Made by a program: the position numbers and the translations under genes. Shown here in pieces: positions 60,626 to 64,000 of a stretch of DNA of 64,000 nt (position 1 is its first letter; each line of letters begins with the position of its first letter). The DNA comes from an uncultured Clostridia bacterium (GTDB taxonomy: Bacteria > Bacillota > Clostridia > Oscillospirales > Acutalibacteraceae). The notes under the pieces are model-generated. The model had not been told where the DNA came from. It did not search any database and saw nothing but the letters and a program-made list of their open reading frames with translations. The stretch is from contig CALEJF010000028.1 in the NCBI GenBank assembly GCA_937898625.1, positions 1 through 64,000 on the forward strand, in the 5' to 3' direction.

Positions 60626-61822
60626 ATGAAAAATTATTCCAAAATTACACCCGAGGGTACAAAGGACTATTTAGCACAGGAGAGCCGAGCAATCCGTTGT
60701 GCAGAAAAAAGACTTTCAGCAGTTTTTAAGTCCAAGGGTTACGAAAAGGTAATGACACCTACAATAGAATTTTTTGATGTGTTCAACAGGGACAGTTCAG
60801 GTTACAACCCTGAAGACCTTTACAGTTTGACTGACTCATATGGCAGACTTTTAGTGCTTCGTCCTGATTCAACTTTGCCTATTGCACGACTTGTTTCAAC
60901 TCGTTTCCAGAATGCTCGTCTGCCACTTCGTCTTTACTATAATCAGAATGTTTTTGTAAGACAGAAGAATTTGACAGGCAGAAATGACGAGGCAACACAG
61001 AGTGGCATTGAACTTATGGGTGCTTACGGACTCCGTGCAGATTTAGAGGTTATTACAACTGCAGTTGAAGCCATTGAAAGTTGCACATCAGCTGATTTTA
61101 AACTTGAAATCGGTCACGCAGGTTTCTTTAAAGAACTTTGCAAAAAACTCAATGTCACAGGCGATGTTGTAAGTGAAATATACGATTGTGTTGAAAGCAG
61201 AAATTTTGTTTCTCTTAACAATATCCTTGATAAAATCGGAAAAAATGACATAACAGACTGTATTCGTAATCTTCCAAGATTTTTTGGTGGACTTGAAATT
61301 ATTGAAAAAGCAAAGTCCATTGATTTAGGTGACGAGGGACAAAAGAGTCTTAATTATTTAAAAGAATTATATGAACTTTTAGGAGATGCGGGACTTACTG
61401 ACAAAATCGTTATTGATTTAAGTCTTGTTAACCGTACAAATTACTACACTGGAATTATTTTTAAGGGATATTTGCAGGGTAGTGGTGTTTCAGTAGTTTC
61501 AGGTGGTCGTTACGATAGCCTTGGTGCAGAATTCGGTCGTGATATGCCATCAACCGGTTTCGGTATTGAAACAGGTGCACTGGCATCAGTTATGCTGTCC
61601 CGTGATGAACTTGACGAAGAACAACTTCCTGAAATTATCGTTTACGGTGAGCAGAATTACATAATCAAGGCACTCCAGTATTCCAAAAATCTTCGTGGAA
61701 ATGGTGTTTACTGTGAAAACAGCACTTTTGAAACACTTGAAGATACAAAGGAATATGCTCTTTCAAAAGGCATTAAAAAAGTTTGTGTAGTAGGTGAAAC
61801 AGTAAGGGAGGAAATCTTATGA
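60626..61822 (+). CDS. hisZ: ATP phosphoribosyltransferase regulatory subunit
   Basis: HisZ is a histidyl-tRNA synthetase paralogue that activates the short HisG. The 398-residue protein has the class II synthetase-like TPEGTKDYL start, LRPDSTLPIARLVSTR (motif 2 region) and GGRYDSLGAEFGRDMPSTGFG near residue 300. It lacks a recognisable anticodon-binding domain of full HisS. It overlaps hisG by 4 bases, the usual pairing. Confidence 0.93.
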   Translation: MKNYSKITPEGTKDYLAQESRAIRCAEKRLSAVFKSKGYEKVMTPTIEFFDVFNRDSSGYNPEDLYSLTDSYGRLLVLRPDSTLPIARLVSTRFQNARLPLRLYYNQNVFVRQKNLTGRNDEATQSGIELMGAYGLRADLEVITTAVEAIESCTSADFKLEIGHAGFFKELCKKLNVTGDVVSEIYDCVESRNFVSLNNILDKIGKNDITDCIRNLPRFFGGLEIIEKAKSIDLGDEGQKSLNYLKELYELLGDAGLTDKIVIDLSLVNRTNYYTGIIFKGYLQGSGVSVVSGGRYDSLGAEFGRDMPSTGFGIETGALASVMLSRDELDEEQLPEIIVYGEQNYIIKALQYSKNLRGNGVYCENSTFETLEDTKEYALSKGIKKVCVVGETVREEIL

Positions 61823-62451
61823 AAAAATTGAGAATTGCCCTTACAAAAGGCAGACTTGAAAAGAAGAGTGTTGAACTTTTCCAGAAAATGGGAATAGATT
61901 GTGACCAGCTTATCAACAAAGGCAGAAGACTTATTCTCAATGCAGGGGACTATGAAGTTGTCCTTGCAAAAGCAGCCGATGTTATTACATATGTTGAACA
62001 CGGTGTTTGCGATATCGGTATTGTAGGTAAAGATACAATCGTGGAAAACGGAAAAAGTTTCTATGAAATGATGGATTTAAACCTTGGTAAATGCGATTTT
62101 GCCCTTGCTACACAAAAGGGTGTTGACTTTTACGATGGTTTTAACACAAAGCGAATTGCAACAAAATATCCAAATATCACAAAAGCATATTTTGAAGGCA
62201 AGGGAATGGATGTTAAGATTATTAAAATCGAAGGCTCCGTTGAATTAGCACCACTTTTAAATCTTGCGGATGGTATTGTGGATATTGTTGAAACAGGCAC
62301 AACACTAAAAGAAAACGGACTTGAAGTTAAAGAAAAGATTATGCCTGTTTCTGCACGAGTAATCGTGAATATGGCAAGTATGAAACTTCGTCGTGAGGAA
62401 ATCGATGAGTTCCTTGAAAAAATCGAAAAAGTAGTCCCAAAAGGTGAATGA
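61819..62451 (+). CDS. hisG: ATP phosphoribosyltransferase, short form
   Basis: HisG starts histidine synthesis by joining ATP and PRPP. At 210 residues it is the short form that needs HisZ, which is encoded just before it. Visible motifs are LRIALTKGRLEKKSVELF, GVCDIGIVGKDTI and the PRPP-loop ADGIVDIVETGTTLKENGL. It is followed directly by hisD. Confidence 0.97.
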   Translation: MKKLRIALTKGRLEKKSVELFQKMGIDCDQLINKGRRLILNAGDYEVVLAKAADVITYVEHGVCDIGIVGKDTIVENGKSFYEMMDLNLGKCDFALATQKGVDFYDGFNTKRIATKYPNITKAYFEGKGMDVKIIKIEGSVELAPLLNLADGIVDIVETGTTLKENGLEVKEKIMPVSARVIVNMASMKLRREEIDEFLEKIEKVVPKGE

Positions 62452-62452
62452 T

Positions 62453-63742
62453 ATGATTAATACAGTTTTTGCAGACGGTAAGGCAGATGTTTCCCTTATC
62501 GCACAACTTAAAGAAAGAAGTGGCGAGGTTGACAAAAAAGTTACTCTCGCAGTTACTGATATTCTTGAAAATGTAAAAATGAATGGCGATAAAGCCGTTT
62601 TAGAATATACAATTAAATTTGATGGAAAAGCACCCGAAAAAGCAGAGATTTCAAAGGAAGAAATTGATAACGCAATTAAAACCTGTGACCCATTCTTCGT
62701 AAAATCTTTAGAAGATGCAGCAGAAAACATCCGTGATTTCCACGCTCGTCAAAAGCAACAGAGTTGGCTCACCACAAAAGAAAATGGTGTTATAATGGGT
62801 CAACGTGTTCGTGGCTTAGAAAGAGTCGGTATTTATGTGCCGGGAGGTACAGCTGCATACCCATCAAGTGTACTTATGAATGCAATTCCTGCAAAAATTG
62901 CAGGTGTTAAAGAAATTATAATGGTAACTCCTCCAGCAAAGGACGGTAAACCAAACCCCGATATTCTTGCTGCTGCAAAAATTGCAGGTGTGGACAGGGT
63001 ATTCCTTATGGGTGGGGCACAGGCTGTTGCTGCATTGGCTTATGGTACAGAAACTGTGCCAAAGGTTGACAAAATCGTAGGACCAGGTAACATTTTTGTT
63101 GCAACTGCAAAGAAACTTCTTTATGGTACAGTTGATATTGATATGGTTGCAGGACCAAGTGAAATTTTAATTGTTGCAGACGAAACTGCAAATCCAAAAT
63201 TCCTTGCGGCAGACCTTATGAGTCAGGCTGAACACGATGTATTGGCATCAGCAATTCTCATTACAACAAGTGAAAAAATCGCAGAAGAAACGAAGAGTGA
63301 ACTTGCTCGTCAGTGTGCAACACTTTCAAGAAAAGAGATTATTGAAAAATCTCTTAAAGATTACAGTGCAATTATCATTTGTGATAATATGGACAAGGCT
63401 GTTGATTTTGCTAACAAATTAGCACCTGAACACCTTGAAATGTGTGTTGAGAACCCACTTGAGTATATCGGCAGAATGGATAATGCAGGCAGTGTATTCC
63501 TTGGTAACTATTCACCTGAACCATTGGGTGACTATTTTGCAGGTCCTAACCATGTTCTTCCAACAAGTGGTACTGCAAGATTCTTTTCTCCATTGTCAGT
63601 TGATAGCTTTATTAAAAAATCAAGCTTTATTTACTATACAGAGGACGCACTTCGTGAATGCAAGGATAAGGTTGTTTCACTTGCAGAAACAGAGGGCTTA
63701 ACAGCTCACGCAAATTCCATTAAAGTCAGATTTGAGGATTAA
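62453..63742 (+). CDS. hisD: Histidinol dehydrogenase
   Basis: HisD oxidises histidinol to histidine in two NAD steps. The 429-residue protein has GLERVGIYVPGGTAAYPSS, the glycine-rich KIVGPGNIFVATAKK, DMVAGPSEILIVAD, and the zinc/catalytic QAEHDVLASAIL region. The ATG at 62453 follows AAGGTGA; a GTG at 62444 is also in frame. It starts one base after hisG ends. Confidence 0.97.
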   Translation: MINTVFADGKADVSLIAQLKERSGEVDKKVTLAVTDILENVKMNGDKAVLEYTIKFDGKAPEKAEISKEEIDNAIKTCDPFFVKSLEDAAENIRDFHARQKQQSWLTTKENGVIMGQRVRGLERVGIYVPGGTAAYPSSVLMNAIPAKIAGVKEIIMVTPPAKDGKPNPDILAAAKIAGVDRVFLMGGAQAVAALAYGTETVPKVDKIVGPGNIFVATAKKLLYGTVDIDMVAGPSEILIVADETANPKFLAADLMSQAEHDVLASAILITTSEKIAEETKSELARQCATLSRKEIIEKSLKDYSAIIICDNMDKAVDFANKLAPEHLEMCVENPLEYIGRMDNAGSVFLGNYSPEPLGDYFAGPNHVLPTSGTARFFSPLSVDSFIKKSSFIYYTEDALRECKDKVVSLAETEGLTAHANSIKVRFED

Positions 63743-63744
63743 AG

Positions 63745-64000
63745 ATGTTCCAGCTTAATGAAAAGGTAAAAAATTTAACACCTTATGAGCCAATCAGTGG
63801 TATATATGAAATTCGTCTTGATGCTAACGAGTCATTTTTGACAGTTCCCGAGAATATTGAGAATGAAATGGTTGAGGCACTTAAAAAATCTGCTCTCAAC
63901 CGTTACCCTGACCCGAATGCAACAAAATTAGTAAAAGGATTTGCAAATTATTTTAATGTGAATGCCGATTGTGTAACAGCAGGTAATGGTTCCGATGAAA
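63745..64000 (+). CDS. hisC: Histidinol-phosphate aminotransferase, 3' end outside window
   Basis: The frame starts at the ATG at 63745, two bases after hisD, and stays open to the window end (85 codons). The visible part matches the HisC N-terminus: LTPYEPISG, IRLDANESFL, ALNRYPDPNATKL and AGNGSDE, the last being the start of the cofactor-binding region. It is incomplete here, so length and active-site lysine cannot be checked. Confidence 0.92.
   Translation, partial: MFQLNEKVKNLTPYEPISGIYEIRLDANESFLTVPENIENEMVEALKKSALNRYPDPNATKLVKGFANYFNVNADCVTAGNGSDE

Overview
The window reads as chromosomal DNA of a low-GC, strictly fermentative Clostridia member, most likely an Oscillospirales/Ruminococcaceae-type gut or rumen bacterium. 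The reasons are an AT-rich sequence with strong Shine-Dalgarno sites and TTG/GTG starts, PolC as replicative polymerase, a T-box on leucine synthesis, secreted proteins ending in dockerin modules, GPH sugar transporters, and the order pyrH-frr-uppS-cdsA-dxr-rseP-ispG-polC. The lineage is an inference from gene content; no rRNA is present.

Layout. 1-300: end of a tRNA-Gln gene, its terminator, and an unusual array of small hairpins. 470-7010: an F-type ATP synthase operon, atpI-B-E-F-[b'-delta-alpha fusion]-G-D-C, followed by a terminator and a second hairpin array built on the same plan. 7.3-8.8 kb: a secreted leucine-rich-repeat protein with two dockerins. 8.8-12.8 kb (minus): T-box-leuA-leuB-HAD phosphatase. 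12.9-15.7 kb: a lipase and a pair of membrane proteins (DUF5058 type plus partner). 15.8-25.8 kb: a myo-inositol catabolic operon (iolJ-C-sanA-like-B-D-E-A-G, then a ybaK-type gene), with dispersed repeats in four of its gaps. 25.8-27.1 kb: small membrane, DUF4352-like and HTH genes. 27.3-30.8 kb: ATP-grasp / alpha-E / transglutaminase / TIM-barrel operon. 30.9-37.0 kb: nrdR, a secreted transglutaminase-dockerin protein, a secreted hydrolase, comF and a secreted PHP protein. 37.3-42.9 kb: glnA, an acyl-CoA ligase, a flavoprotein and a membrane-bound MerR regulator. 43-47 kb: two GPH transporters around a GH43-like enzyme. 47.1-50.3 kb (minus): an HTH-serine dehydratase fusion, a YhcH protein and a NahK-like sugar kinase. 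50.4-60.5 kb: translation, envelope, isoprenoid and replication housekeeping run. 60.6 kb to the end: hisZ-G-D-C, the last cut by the window edge.

The most striking observations are in core machinery. The only F1 alpha subunit here is fused in frame behind a b'-type membrane stalk and the delta C-terminal domain, the delta N-terminal domain is not recognisable, and epsilon has lost its C-terminal helices. An AUG without a clear Shine-Dalgarno site sits exactly at the expected alpha start, so either free alpha is made by internal initiation or cleavage, or the enzyme may carry up to three stalks. Second, PolC lacks the 3'-5' exonuclease domain that normally interrupts its PHP domain, so the replicase appears to have no built-in DEDD proofreading. 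Third, an iron-sulfur L-serine dehydratase carries an XRE-type DNA-binding domain at its N-terminus. Fourth, the two inverted hairpin arrays bracket the ATP synthase operon.

All calls come from reading the sequence and recalling protein families; no database search or structure prediction was run.
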